Shown piece by piece: positions 27,597-36,862 of a stretch of DNA of 64,000 nt. The stretch spans positions 124,001 to 188,000 of the forward strand of contig QQUF01000035.1 of the NCBI GenBank assembly GCA_008501735.1, given 5' to 3'. The position numbers and the translations under genes are program-made. This DNA is from Calditrichota bacterium (GTDB lineage: Bacteria > CLD3). Under the pieces are notes generated by a model, which was not told where the DNA came from, did not search any database, and was given only the letters and a program-made list of their open reading frames with translations. Numbering within the stretch: the first letter of the stretch is position 1; the number at the start of each line of letters is the position of its first letter.

Positions 27597-29207
27597 TTAT
27601 CTAACTACCAAACTTAGATCACTCTGCCCAACCGAGAAAAAGTATCTTGGAGGTGAAGTAGTGAATCGTGTATCGTAAATTCCTATTCTTTGAGGTCCCG
27701 TTGCTCCAGTTCCGAGTAGAGTTCCACCATAACCGCCTCTTGTTCCTTGATTAATAATCCCTCTTCTTTTTTGAGCGATTGAACCAAGATGATTTATTGT
27801 TCCGTGGTTTCCGAGCAAAGGATAAGTTGGATTACTTGTACCACCATAAGGATCTCCTGGATATCTTTCAAAATTCGGGAAGTCAGCTGAAAAAGTCATA
27901 AATGACTCGCCCAGTGCAACCATTCCAGCATTAATAATCACACCTTCTTGGTGGCTATTATGAGCATAACTTGAATCAAAATTAGCCCAAGAAAAACCTT
28001 TATTTGTCGCAATATGACGAGTATCCATTAAGATATTCTTCACAGCAATTAGGCCTAATTTGTCATCGCACTCAACACCAGTAAAATTCAAACCTGTACT
28101 ATCCGTACAAGCATATTTTAAATCGTTATCAATAATTATATTCCCACAAGAACCAACTGTTAAATCACTATTAACTAAGCCACTTATATAAACATCTCCA
28201 GTAACAAAAACAGCTCCATTTTCAGGATAAGCAACTTGTTGATCTCCCCCCCAAACACCTGGACCAAATAATTGAAGCAATGCTTTATTTGATTCTTGAA
28301 TAACCATACCTGTTGAAGTAAACCTAATTCTTTTAGCAGAAGTTGGATCAGGTACAGTAACATAAACTCCGCCTGCAAGAGCAGCATTAAGAACTAAATC
28401 AGGAGTTTGTGAAAAGTCAATTGGAGCATCTCTTACAACCATCCCAGAAGCATTACATTCATCAAGAAAAGTAACACCTGCAAGTGGTGGAGGCGGAAAC
28501 ATTAAAGTTCCTGCTGGAATTGGAGGAACTGCTGCATAAAGCCCACTCGCTGTAACACATTTTTGCATTGTTACGTTCGGTGGTCCACCAAAAAAGAAAA
28601 AATCATTTGTATGCACTAATCCATCAAATCTATCTGGACCTCTCAACAAAAGAAACTGTTGAGAATCGCTACAAAGTTCAACTGCACTTGGGCAATTCGT
28701 ACAATCTGGTGGAACAAATTCTTGTCTCTGTCTTTCACAATCAGTCAACCAATAATATTTCCCAAAAGTGCTATTATTTGAGAAAGTAGTTGCTTGCTTG
28801 CTAGTAACAGCATTGTCATTCAAATCAATACCTGTTTCAAGAACAAAATTATTTTCATCTCCTGGCACTGGACTTAATTCAATAGTTTGAATTCCGTCAT
28901 AAGTAGCACCATTTGGAATAAAAGAACTTGGCTGATAATTAATTGAAAAATTCGCTAAAGTCTGAGCTTTAAACCAATCTATCGAATTACTCGAAACTGC
29001 AATTAGAGAATTAAACCCTTTAAGGATGTAACCATTTTGCACAGCTTCAACCCTTGAATAACTTGGACCAGATTGACTCGTTGCAAAATATGCCCAAGAA
29101 GTTGCCATCAAAACAGTGGCAAGATTAAATGCCAAAGCGGCAATTATTGAGATTCCTGCTTCGGAATCTTTAAAAAACTTAAATTTCTTATTTAATTTAC
29201 TAAACAT
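27597..29207 (-). CDS. PilX-like minor pilus protein
   Basis: The 536-residue protein begins with a short basic segment, then a hydrophobic helix (AGISIIAALAFNLATVLMATSWAYFA) after FKDSEAG. That arrangement resembles PilX-type pilin-like proteins that lack the strict FTLIE motif. The large remainder contains several cysteines (CERQRQEFVPPDCTNCPSAVELC) and many short strands. It is third in a group of minor-pilin-like genes and 14 bases after the pilW-like gene. The assignment rests on the N-terminus and position. Confidence 0.68.
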   Translation of the reverse strand: MFSKLNKKFKFFKDSEAGISIIAALAFNLATVLMATSWAYFATSQSGPSYSRVEAVQNGYILKGFNSLIAVSSNSIDWFKAQTLANFSINYQPSSFIPNGATYDGIQTIELSPVPGDENNFVLETGIDLNDNAVTSKQATTFSNNSTFGKYYWLTDCERQRQEFVPPDCTNCPSAVELCSDSQQFLLLRGPDRFDGLVHTNDFFFFGGPPNVTMQKCVTASGLYAAVPPIPAGTLMFPPPPLAGVTFLDECNASGMVVRDAPIDFSQTPDLVLNAALAGGVYVTVPDPTSAKRIRFTSTGMVIQESNKALLQLFGPGVWGGDQQVAYPENGAVFVTGDVYISGLVNSDLTVGSCGNIIIDNDLKYACTDSTGLNFTGVECDDKLGLIAVKNILMDTRHIATNKGFSWANFDSSYAHNSHQEGVIINAGMVALGESFMTFSADFPNFERYPGDPYGGTSNPTYPLLGNHGTINHLGSIAQKRRGIINQGTRGGYGGTLLGTGATGPQRIGIYDTRFTTSPPRYFFSVGQSDLSLVVR

Positions 29208-29221
29208 AAAAATCCCCTTTC

Positions 29222-30202
29222 TTAGTTACACCCACTTGGACAAGCAGATTGAAAACTTGTTGACAAAGAATTTTTGGAACTTGGAACTCCGTTAGGAATT
29301 TGTGCTCCAGCTAAACTAAAGTATTCAATTGAAAACCCGTCAACGTCATTTGATGTAGCTTCAAGTCGCGAACCTCTAAAATAATCAAGAGGGCTATTTC
29401 CGAAACCGCCTCTTCCTTCTCTATCAAGATTTGCTGTAACTTGAAACCAATACTTTATCAAACCTGAAAAAGCATATCGCCAATCTTCAGGATTGTAACT
29501 AACAATAGGATTTGATTTCACAACACTTTCAGGAGATTGGCCTCCTGACTCAGTTATGTATCGAGAAAACTTAAGCCCTTCAACATCTAAAAGATATTGC
29601 TCTCCGCTCCTATTCCTATCCAAGATATTTTTGAAATAAACCGCTTGGTTAAATTCGGGATTGTAAAGATAATAAATTTTACGTCCACCAACAGCTCCAG
29701 GTCCTGAAGTTTCGAGGTTTAGTAAAATTTGTTCTTTGTTGTAAAGTTGCTCAAGTGCTGTTCTATCATCTTGGCTTCTTCCTCTAAAAATAACTTCTTC
29801 ACCCGAAATTTTAATTTCACCAATAATTGGCCTTCCTTCGCCTTTTACTTGATCACTTACTGAATAATTCACAGCAGTATTTTCACTTGGCTCAGGATAA
29901 TCATAAATTGCGAGTTCGAGTTCATTTCCATTATTAGCTGGATAAGGATAAAGAATTGAAATATTGAAAGGGTCTTGATAAGCTGTCGAACGATTTATTA
30001 TGTCTCTAATATCCAAAATCATTTGACCACCAGCTGCATTAAGCTTACTAATTATAAAATCTTGTTCGAAATAGTAAGAATAGTGCGATACCAATGCGGC
30101 AGAACTTGTAATCACAGTAGCTGTTACAACCGAAGAGACCAAAACCTCAATCAGTGTAAAACCTTTTTGTGATTTTAATGCTTTACAGATTTTTTTTAAC
30201 AT
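29222..30202 (-). CDS. PilW-like minor prepilin
   Basis: The type III signal SQKGFTLIEVLVSSVVTATVITSSAALVSHYSYYFE shows a prepilin cleaved after Gly by the prepilin peptidase, with the Glu5 needed for assembly. The body of the 326-residue protein is large, as in PilW/PilJ minor pilins. I moved the start to the ATG at 30202 because AAGGGGA lies just upstream; the longer frame from 30241 would add 13 residues and overlap the previous gene. Confidence 0.83.
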   Translation of the reverse strand: MLKKICKALKSQKGFTLIEVLVSSVVTATVITSSAALVSHYSYYFEQDFIISKLNAAGGQMILDIRDIINRSTAYQDPFNISILYPYPANNGNELELAIYDYPEPSENTAVNYSVSDQVKGEGRPIIGEIKISGEEVIFRGRSQDDRTALEQLYNKEQILLNLETSGPGAVGGRKIYYLYNPEFNQAVYFKNILDRNRSGEQYLLDVEGLKFSRYITESGGQSPESVVKSNPIVSYNPEDWRYAFSGLIKYWFQVTANLDREGRGGFGNSPLDYFRGSRLEATSNDVDGFSIEYFSLAGAQIPNGVPSSKNSLSTSFQSACPSGCN

Positions 30203-30212
30203 TTCTATCCCC

Positions 30213-30800
30213 TTACTTCCTTTGTGTAAAATAATCTGCATACAAAGCTACATCTCTGCCTTCTGTCTCAACAAGCATATAAAGAGGTTTAGCCTCACTA
30301 CCGCCTGTTACTTCGAGATTAGTTTGAACATGAACCTCAACAGGGAAACGACTCGTCAAAACATTGCTACTAGCACCTCTGGCAATTCTTGAAGACAAAT
30401 TAATTCTATCAGGCTCTCCTGTTAAAGGAATCCTTCTTAGAAAAACTTCGTATTCAATTTCTTCGCCATTAACTTCAGCAGTTTTAGTTCTCGAACCACC
30501 ATTAAAAATGAATTGAACTTCTTGATTTTCCGTAAGTTCAATTTTTCCCTGTGTCGCTTCCGAAGCTTCTACGACGTATTTTACAAATTCCATCGTATCA
30601 ATTGCAAAACCAAGAGCAACATTACTTCGGACATCTAAATAAATTGAAGCATTTGCCAAGCCCATCAATGTAGTAAAACCTGTAATTCCAATTCCTGAAA
30701 TTACTGTTGCCGCCAAAGCCTCTATCAAAGTAAAGCCTTTTTCGGTTTTCACCGATTTTACAAATTTGCTTAGCATTTTCTCGAAAAAATCGAGTTTCAT
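30213..30800 (-). CDS. PilV-like minor prepilin
   Basis: The 195-residue prepilin carries EKGFTLIEALAATVISGIGITGFTTLMGLANASI, with Gly-Phe cleavage and Glu5, as in PilV-type minor pilins. I chose the ATG at 30800 because GGAGG lies 8 bases upstream, while the frame's earlier ATG at 30815 would overlap this ribosome binding site. Minor pilins of this type prime pilus assembly with the PilW-like and PilX-like proteins encoded next. Confidence 0.83.
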   Translation of the reverse strand: MKLDFFEKMLSKFVKSVKTEKGFTLIEALAATVISGIGITGFTTLMGLANASIYLDVRSNVALGFAIDTMEFVKYVVEASEATQGKIELTENQEVQFIFNGGSRTKTAEVNGEEIEYEVFLRRIPLTGEPDRINLSSRIARGASSNVLTSRFPVEVHVQTNLEVTGGSEAKPLYMLVETEGRDVALYADYFTQRK

Positions 30801-30859
30801 TGAAAAAACCTCCATAAGAGTTTTGAGTTCTATTTAGATGTCAAGCCAAAATATTTACT

Positions 30860-31915
30860 CTAGAAAATTGCTTCACTTTCGAAAAGTTTAGCGTTGTCTG
30901 CACGTTTCGCAGCTTCCGCTCTATCAACTCTACCTTCCATAACAAGACGTTGTAAATCTTGGTCAACCGTTTGCATCCCAGCTTTACTACTTGCTTGGAT
31001 AACAGAAGGGATTTGATAGATTTTATCTTCTCTAACAAGGTTACGAATCGCTGTTGTCGCCAACATAATCTCCATTGCTGCAACACGACCTTTACCGTCT
31101 TTTGTAGGAAGAAGTTTTTGAGCGATTACCGCTTCTAAAGACTCAGAAAGCATTGAACGAACCTGACCTTGTTGCCCAGTTGGGAAAATATCAATAATTC
31201 TATCAATTGTTTTCGAAGCACTATTTGTATGAAGAGTTGCTAAAACCAAGTGACCTGTTTCAGAAGCCGTAAGAGCTAAAGAAACTGTTTCAAGGTCTCG
31301 CATCTCACCAACAAGAATAACGTCTGGATCTTCACGAAGTGCAACACGCAACGCATTTGAGAAAGAGTGAGTACTTGCACCAATCTCTCTTTGGTTAACA
31401 AGGCTATTTTTAGTTTTATGAACAAACTCCACAGGGTCTTCGATGGTGATAATGTGACAATGTTTGTTTTCATTAATGTAATCAATCATTGTTGCCAAAG
31501 TTGTTGACTTACCACTTCCTGTTGGACCTGTAAGAAGTATCAAACCTTTTTCTTTAAGAGCCAAAGACTTCATTACGTTAGGAAGCCCTAGATCTTCAAA
31601 AGTTTTGATTTCTGTAGGAATTGTTCTAAAAACAGCCGCAATACCATTAATCTGCTGAAAGACATTAATTCTAAAACGAGTGTCTTCATCTAACTTTCTT
31701 GAGAAGTCAATCTCATGGTTTTTTGAAAAAATCATTCTTTGCTCATTGGTCATAATCCCGAAAATCAATTCTTCAAACTGATCTTTTGAAAAATCAGGCA
31801 TATTGATTTTCTGCATTTTACCATTAATTCTGAGCATTGGGCTCGATCCGACACTCAAATGGAGGTCGGAAGCACCGTTGTCTTTCGTAAACCTTAATAA
31901 TTCTTCTATTGTCAT
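30860..31915 (-). CDS. pilT: Pilus retraction ATPase PilT
   Basis: PilT depolymerises the pilus and powers twitching. The 351-residue protein has the PilT order: MTIEELLRFTKDNGASDLHLSVGSSPMLRINGKM, Walker A LTGPTGSGKSTT, Walker B DVILVGEMRD, the His box GHLVLATLHTNSA, and the PilT-type AIRNLVREDKIYQIPSVIQ (the AIRNLIRE motif needed for retraction). It is encoded 54 bases after the pilA-like gene, probably in one unit. Confidence 0.97.
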   Translation of the reverse strand: MTIEELLRFTKDNGASDLHLSVGSSPMLRINGKMQKINMPDFSKDQFEELIFGIMTNEQRMIFSKNHEIDFSRKLDEDTRFRINVFQQINGIAAVFRTIPTEIKTFEDLGLPNVMKSLALKEKGLILLTGPTGSGKSTTLATMIDYINENKHCHIITIEDPVEFVHKTKNSLVNQREIGASTHSFSNALRVALREDPDVILVGEMRDLETVSLALTASETGHLVLATLHTNSASKTIDRIIDIFPTGQQGQVRSMLSESLEAVIAQKLLPTKDGKGRVAAMEIMLATTAIRNLVREDKIYQIPSVIQASSKAGMQTVDQDLQRLVMEGRVDRAEAAKRADNAKLFESEAIF

Positions 31916-31969
31916 TTTTCTTGGTTCTTTACTTAGTAAGAAGTATTGATTATTAGGTTATCCTAATTA

Positions 31970-32377
31970 TTATTGGTCGTCGTCGCTACTGATATAGCCA
32001 GTGTTTGTACTGTAAGCTACTTCAATACCTTCGTTACTACCATCTGGAGCAATTCCAACTGCACGAACAGTAACATTATTACCATCAGGAATAATTTCAA
32101 ATTCCCATTCTTCGCGGAGTACTTGCTCAACTTCAATTCCTAAGTCTTCTTTTTCAATACTTGTTGGCCAAGTACCTTTTTCGTTGTATCGAATTTTAGC
32201 CGAGTTAACAATCGACTGAACAACTGCTTCTGCCTCTGATTTTTTAGCTTTTTCGACATAACCAAAGTAAATCGGAGCTGCAACAGCTGCCAAGATTGCG
32301 ATAATGATAACCACAACAAGGATTTCGATAAGTGTAAACCCTTTTTCTTCCTTACGGAAATTGCTGAAAAGTTTCAT
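31970..32377 (-). CDS. pilA: Major type IV pilin-like protein PilA
   Basis: The 135-residue prepilin has the signal EEKGFTLIEILVVVIIIAILAAVAAPIY followed by FGYVEKAKKSEAEA, the standard start of major pilins and major pseudopilins (GspG-like). The small body ends in an acidic SSDDDQ. A strong GGAAGGAG precedes the start and a sigma-54-like site lies about 90 bases upstream. Size and position make it the likely major pilin, though a GspG-like pseudopilin cannot be excluded. Confidence 0.85.
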   Translation of the reverse strand: MKLFSNFRKEEKGFTLIEILVVVIIIAILAAVAAPIYFGYVEKAKKSEAEAVVQSIVNSAKIRYNEKGTWPTSIEKEDLGIEVEQVLREEWEFEIIPDGNNVTVRAVGIAPDGSNEGIEVAYSTNTGYISSDDDQ

Positions 32378-32432
32378 TTTGAAATTCTCCTTCCAAAAAT
32401 GAAGTTAAGTTAAAAGTTGATTGCTTAATCTT

Positions 32433-32447
32433 ACCCTAAATTAGGGT
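32433..32447. repeat. Palindrome in the pilA leader
   Basis: ACCCTAA-A-TTAGGGT gives a 7-bp stem with a one-base centre, between the predicted pilA transcription start and its ribosome binding site. It may be a leader hairpin or an operator. Confidence 0.4.
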
Positions 32448-32464
32448 GGGAAAAAGTAATCTGT

Positions 32465-32481
32465 TGCAAATAAAGAACCAA
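32465..32481 (-). promoter_or_regulatory. Sigma-54-like promoter for pilA
   Basis: On the minus strand the site reads TTGGTTCTTTATTTGCA. It has the -24 GG and -12 GC exactly 10 bases apart and keeps TTGG, the C at position 7 and TTGCA of the consensus TTGGCACGNNNNTTGCA. pilA genes are sigma-54-dependent in many bacteria. The expected start is near 32455, giving a leader of about 75 bases. An alternative TATAAT-like -10 lies further upstream near 32533-32538. Confidence 0.5.
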
Positions 32482-32638
32482 GAAAAAATTATATTTTTGG
32501 CTTGACGCACAATTGATTTTTCTATTGCAAAAATTATACCAACTACTTATCAGACAAAACACTTGAATATTTAGTGTTAAAAGAACCTAAGAACACTATA
32601 AAAAGAAAATTAAAGGGAAACTCTGTGTTCAAAATTCG

Positions 32639-33418
32639 TCAAAATTTTAAAAAATTGACAATTTCTGAACTCTCAATGAAAATAAAGATGTAAGCAGAAA
32701 GACAAAGTGCAGGACCAAAAGCAAATTGATTTACTTTTTCTTTTTCGATTGATTTAAAAATTAAGAAAAGAATTACACCCAAAAATGAAGCTAAGAAAAA
32801 TAAGATTATTGCTTTAAAAGCACCAAGGAAAGCTCCTAACAGAAACATCAACTTAAAATCTCCCATTCCAAAACCTGATTTTCTTGTAACAATCCAGAAA
32901 AGGAGAAAATGAAAAGTGATAATTCCAATTCCTATTCCACCACCAATTACAAAACTCAAAATTTCATCTAAAACATTTCCGTTCACAACTCCCAACGAAA
33001 CTCTACTAACAAAAACCAAAACAACTCCAACCAACAAAACTACATTTGGAATTATTTTATGTCTAAAATCAATCACACTTACAACTACTAATATAGATGT
33101 AAAGACAAGTGCTTCAGGAAGTCTCAAGACCAAACCGTATTTTTGGTAAACAACTAAAAATAGAATTCCTGTTAAAAGTTCGCCAAAAGGGTAAATTTTC
33201 GAAATTGGGTTTTTGCAGTTTCTACACTTCCCTCCAAGGAATAACCAACTAAAAACCGGAATGTTATCGTAAAATTTAATTTCATAACCACATTTTGGGC
33301 AACCTGAACGACCTTCAATTTTCTTTTCCTCAGGAATTCTCAAAATGCAAACATTCAAAAAGCTGCCGATTGCAAGCCCTAAAACAAAAATAAAAATGTC
33401 AGGTAAGTAAAAAATCAT
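32639..33418 (-). CDS. pilD: Prepilin peptidase PilD
   Basis: PilD cleaves and N-methylates prepilins in the inner membrane. The 259-residue protein has the zinc-binding CxxC pairs CPKCGYE and CRNCKNP near the N-terminus. The two catalytic aspartates are in SVIDFRHKIIPN and GMGDFKL (the GxGD motif), among about eight hydrophobic segments. The start at 33418 is preferred over 33436 because AGGTG precedes it. It is separated from pilA by 261 bases holding the pilA promoter and leader. Confidence 0.95.
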   Translation of the reverse strand: MIFYLPDIFIFVLGLAIGSFLNVCILRIPEEKKIEGRSGCPKCGYEIKFYDNIPVFSWLFLGGKCRNCKNPISKIYPFGELLTGILFLVVYQKYGLVLRLPEALVFTSILVVVSVIDFRHKIIPNVVLLVGVVLVFVSRVSLGVVNGNVLDEILSFVIGGGIGIGIITFHFLLFWIVTRKSGFGMGDFKLMFLLGAFLGAFKAIILFFLASFLGVILFLIFKSIEKEKVNQFAFGPALCLSAYIFIFIESSEIVNFLKF

Positions 33419-33504
33419 AAAAAAACACCTAATCAAAAATTCTAATTTTCTAATTCTTTAAACACTGTTGTCTAAATTTTTAATTTTAATTAACTTCCGC
33501 AACT

Positions 33505-34533
33505 ATGAAAAATAAACAAAACCTCAAAGGCTTAACTCTTCCTCAATTAGAAGAGTTCTTCCTAAAAATCGGCGAAAAAAGATTTCGTGCTGAACAAGTA
33601 TTTCTTTGGATTTACAACAAAAAGGCAAAATCTTTTGACGAAATGACAAACCTCTCAAAAGCAACTCGCGAGAAACTCAAAGAACTTGCTTACATCGAAA
33701 ATCTAGAAATTGCTCAAGTCCAAGTTGACTCTGAATCTAACACACACAAATTTCTTTTCCAACTGATTGACGGCAAAAAAATAGAAAGCGTTTTACTTTT
33801 TGGCAACAAAAGAAAAACTGTCTGCATTTCTTCACAAGTCGGTTGTGCTGTTGATTGCGGTTTTTGTGCAACAGCACAAATGGGACTCTTCAGAAACTTA
33901 ACTGTCAGTGAAATCATTGACCAACTTTTGACAATCGAAAGAGACTTTGAAGTCAAAGTTACAAACATTGTTTTTATGGGAATGGGAGAACCTTTCCACA
34001 ACTACGAAAATGTAATCGAATCTGCAAAGTTAATGTCTGACGAGAAAGTAACTGGAATTTCACAAAGAAAAATCACAATCTCGACAAGTGGTGTTTTACC
34101 CAAAATCAGAAGGTTCACAGATGAAAACCACAATTTTAAACTCGCAATTTCGCTCAATGCTACTGACAACGAAACTCGAACTAAACTAATGCCTTTGAAC
34201 GCAAAATGGCCAATCGAAGCACTCTTGGAAGAATCGAAATTCTACTCAGAAAAAAACAGAAACAAAATTACGCTTGAGTACGTCCTCCTTGAAGGAATAA
34301 ACGATTCAATCGAAGACGCGAAAAGATTCTCAAAATGGTGTGCCGAATACAACTGCAAAGCAAATGTAATTCCTTACAACCCAACAAACTCAGACTACAA
34401 ACGACCTTCTAAAGAAAAAATTGAAAGATTTATGGCAGCACTTGGAGACAAATATGCTTCTGTTACTCTCAGAGACACTGGTGGAAAAGGAATCAAAGCT
34501 GCTTGCGGACAACTTGCAGTCGAACAAGATTAG
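33505..34533 (+). CDS. rlmN: Dual-specificity RNA methyltransferase RlmN
   Basis: RlmN is a radical SAM enzyme that methylates C2 of adenosine 2503 in 23S rRNA and A37 of some tRNAs. The radical SAM cluster motif is CAVDCGFC (CxxxCxxC). GMGEPFHNY, ISTSGVLPKI and LAISLNATDN follow, and the C-terminal LRDTGGKGIKAACGQL contains the methyl-carrying cysteine. At 342 residues it is full length. It leads a plus-strand run into the SIR2-like gene, a glycosyltransferase and recR. Confidence 0.97.
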   Translation: MKNKQNLKGLTLPQLEEFFLKIGEKRFRAEQVFLWIYNKKAKSFDEMTNLSKATREKLKELAYIENLEIAQVQVDSESNTHKFLFQLIDGKKIESVLLFGNKRKTVCISSQVGCAVDCGFCATAQMGLFRNLTVSEIIDQLLTIERDFEVKVTNIVFMGMGEPFHNYENVIESAKLMSDEKVTGISQRKITISTSGVLPKIRRFTDENHNFKLAISLNATDNETRTKLMPLNAKWPIEALLEESKFYSEKNRNKITLEYVLLEGINDSIEDAKRFSKWCAEYNCKANVIPYNPTNSDYKRPSKEKIERFMAALGDKYASVTLRDTGGKGIKAACGQLAVEQD

Positions 34534-34541
34534 GTACAAAA

Positions 34542-35696
34542 ATGTCTAGAGTTTTTATAGTTGGTGCAGGTTTTTCAAAAGCACTTGCAAATGCTCCTTT
34601 AACTTATGAGATAGTTGAAAAAATTTATAAAATAGCAAAGTCTAAATTAGAAATAGACAGAAATGCTAACTCCTTTATTAAACTCATTGATATTTTAAGA
34701 ACTCCAATAAGTAATGCTTTTAAATCTCCTCTTTTTTCTGAAGAAGATTCTAAAAATTTAAAAAATAGAGATCAAGAACAAATTCCTCTTTCAATTGATA
34801 TTGAATTTTTATTTACAATAATAGACTTAAATCTTTTAAGACCGTTTATTCCTAATGGCAAAGGAGTGGATTACAGTAGTGTTCCCATTCCTTACTTAGA
34901 TGGTTTAAACTCTCTGGAACTTGAAAAGGCTAAAGTATTTCTAAAAAATGAGTTCGTAAAGTTACTACTTCCAGACTCTTTATCACCTAAAAAGAATGAA
35001 TTAAATAAGTTTACCAAGTTCTTAAACGAACAAGATAAAATCATAACATTTAACTATGACTTACTTTTAGAACAAAACCTGTGGAATGAAAAACTATGGA
35101 ATCCATTAGATGGTTATTTCATAGGTAAAGTTGAAGAAGAAAATTACCTAAGTATCAAAAAACCAGAAACATTAATACCAATAATTAAACTTCATGGCTC
35201 AATAAATTGGCAAGAACGTAGAGATTTAAGTGATTATATTAAAATTAGCTTAGAATCACCAATAAGTTCAAAATCTTATTTTTCAGGAATAGAGCTAAGA
35301 AATGAACCTAATCCTATTCCTGAACATCCATTAACCTCTTTTATGACACTTCCTTCTTTTATTAAATCTTTTAGCAAAATTTGGGAGCATAAACTAATTA
35401 AAATTGCTCTAGAGTATTTAAGTAATGCAAATGAAATCATAACTTTAGGTTACAGTTTTCCTAACTCTGATTCTATGACAAACTTTTTAATGTCTCAATT
35501 AACGCAAGATGTAAAAATAAAAATTGTAGATAAACAAGCAAATGATATTAAAGAAAGGTTAGAAGAAGAATATCAATTCAAAAATATAGAACCTGAACAA
35601 ATTGGTATCGAAGAGTGGATTAAAAATGAATTTCAGTATAAAGAATTTGAAAAATATACTAAAAACCAAAGATTTATAAGATCTATTCTATCTTAA
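34542..35696 (+). CDS. Stand-alone SIR2-like domain protein (candidate defence NADase)
   Basis: The 384-residue protein matches the SIR2-like family (SIR2_2 type) found in phage defence effectors. It has the NAD-binding GAGFSKA (G8-S12), TFNYD with N171 and KLHGSINW with H218, the catalytic pair in the family, then EIITLGYSFPNSDS near the C-terminus. No other domain or membrane segment is visible. The start is the ATG 8 bases after the rlmN stop; a longer frame would run back into rlmN. Sampled lines have about 23-27% GC, against 35-42% in rlmN and recR, which suggests transfer. In known systems such domains destroy NAD upon infection, but usually with a partner or second domain, so activity here is inferred. 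Confidence 0.82.
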   Translation: MSRVFIVGAGFSKALANAPLTYEIVEKIYKIAKSKLEIDRNANSFIKLIDILRTPISNAFKSPLFSEEDSKNLKNRDQEQIPLSIDIEFLFTIIDLNLLRPFIPNGKGVDYSSVPIPYLDGLNSLELEKAKVFLKNEFVKLLLPDSLSPKKNELNKFTKFLNEQDKIITFNYDLLLEQNLWNEKLWNPLDGYFIGKVEEENYLSIKKPETLIPIIKLHGSINWQERRDLSDYIKISLESPISSKSYFSGIELRNEPNPIPEHPLTSFMTLPSFIKSFSKIWEHKLIKIALEYLSNANEIITLGYSFPNSDSMTNFLMSQLTQDVKIKIVDKQANDIKERLEEEYQFKNIEPEQIGIEEWIKNEFQYKEFEKYTKNQRFIRSILS

Positions 35697-35704
35697 AAAG
35701 ATTA

Positions 35705-36835
35705 ATGAAAGTCCTTCACATAATTTCAAGCCTAAATCGAGGCGGAGCGGAAGTTCTGCTTTTGGATTTAATCAAAAACTCCTCAGAAAGTTTTGAACAC
35801 ACAGTCTTTTTTTACGAAACTCACCAAAGACAAGAACTCCTCAAAGATTTCCAAAACGAAGGGATTTCAATTTTAAGTGAAAATATTTTCAACGACTGGA
35901 AAAACTTCGACGACTTTCCAAGATTCCGAAAAACTCTAAAAAGAATCAGACCTGACGTTGTTCACTTGCACAATTCCTTGGGCTGGAGATTCTGTTTTGC
36001 TATTTCGGCTTGGCTCTCAGGCTTCACAAAAATCGTCGCTTCGATTCACGGAACTCCAAAAGAACTTTCTAATTTTGACCTTAAGGTTTACAGAATCACC
36101 GAAGGAATTTTAAACTTCGTTGTTTCAAGGTACGTTTCAATTTCCGAACAAGTAACAGTTTACCAAACAAAATTTTACGGAACGAACACGAATAAAATCG
36201 AACTAATTCACAACGGGATTGACACCGAAAGGCTTGTTCCTCAAAGGACAAAAACTCAAGTAAGAACCGAACTCGGTATTTCAGAAAATGAATTGGTTGT
36301 CGGAACAGTCGGAAATTTACGTTTTATCAAAGGTCAGGATTTGCTCGTTGAATCAGTGAATTCACTTTTGCCTGAATTTCCAAATCTAAAACTTGTGCTT
36401 GTCGGTAATTTTTCAGAAAAAGATTTTGTAGAAAAGATTCAAAGTTTAATCGAAAACTCTCCCAAGCCTGAAAATTTTGTTTTGACAGGCGGAAGAAAAG
36501 ACGTTGCCGATTTGGTAAATATTTTTGATGTTTACGTCCAACCTTCAAGACGTGAAGCTTTCGGCATTGCCTTAGCAGAAGCAATGTTTCTTGGAAAACC
36601 TGCGATTGCTTTTGCCGTCGGTGGAATTCCTGAAATTTTGATTTCGGAAGAAGTCGGGTTTCTGGCAGAACCTGAAAACTCAAAAGACCTTGCAGGTAAA
36701 ATTCGCGAGATGATTCTTTCAAAAAAGCGAAGAGAAATCCGAACAAACGGGCAAAATTTCGTAAAAGAAAACTTTACTATCCAAAAGATTGTAAAAAAAT
36801 ATGAAAATCTTTACATTCGGATAATTAACTCTTAA
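35705..36835 (+). CDS. Family 4 glycosyltransferase
   Basis: The 376-residue protein has the GT-B fold signatures of GT4: MKVLHIISSLNRGGAEVLLLDLIK at the start, GTVGNLRFIKGQDLLVESV opening the second domain, and PSRREAFGIALAEAMFLGKPAIAFAVGGIPEIL with the EX7E donor-binding motif. It transfers a sugar from a nucleotide donor, probably to a surface polysaccharide; the acceptor is unknown. It starts 8 bases after the SIR2-like gene, within the rlmN-recR run. Confidence 0.92.
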   Translation: MKVLHIISSLNRGGAEVLLLDLIKNSSESFEHTVFFYETHQRQELLKDFQNEGISILSENIFNDWKNFDDFPRFRKTLKRIRPDVVHLHNSLGWRFCFAISAWLSGFTKIVASIHGTPKELSNFDLKVYRITEGILNFVVSRYVSISEQVTVYQTKFYGTNTNKIELIHNGIDTERLVPQRTKTQVRTELGISENELVVGTVGNLRFIKGQDLLVESVNSLLPEFPNLKLVLVGNFSEKDFVEKIQSLIENSPKPENFVLTGGRKDVADLVNIFDVYVQPSRREAFGIALAEAMFLGKPAIAFAVGGIPEILISEEVGFLAEPENSKDLAGKIREMILSKKRREIRTNGQNFVKENFTIQKIVKKYENLYIRIINS

Positions 36836-36862
36836 GCCCACGAAAAAGGTGAAAAGTAAAAA

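Noticed and set aside
34503-34541. Extended start of the SIR2-like gene inside rlmN
   Set aside because: The extra 13 residues are out-of-frame rlmN sequence; the GAGFS motif normally lies within the first 15 residues, as it does from the ATG at 34542.
36327-36746. A 139-codon minus-strand frame inside the glycosyltransferase gene
   Set aside because: It mirrors a well-supported GT4 coding sequence and its translation resembles no family.
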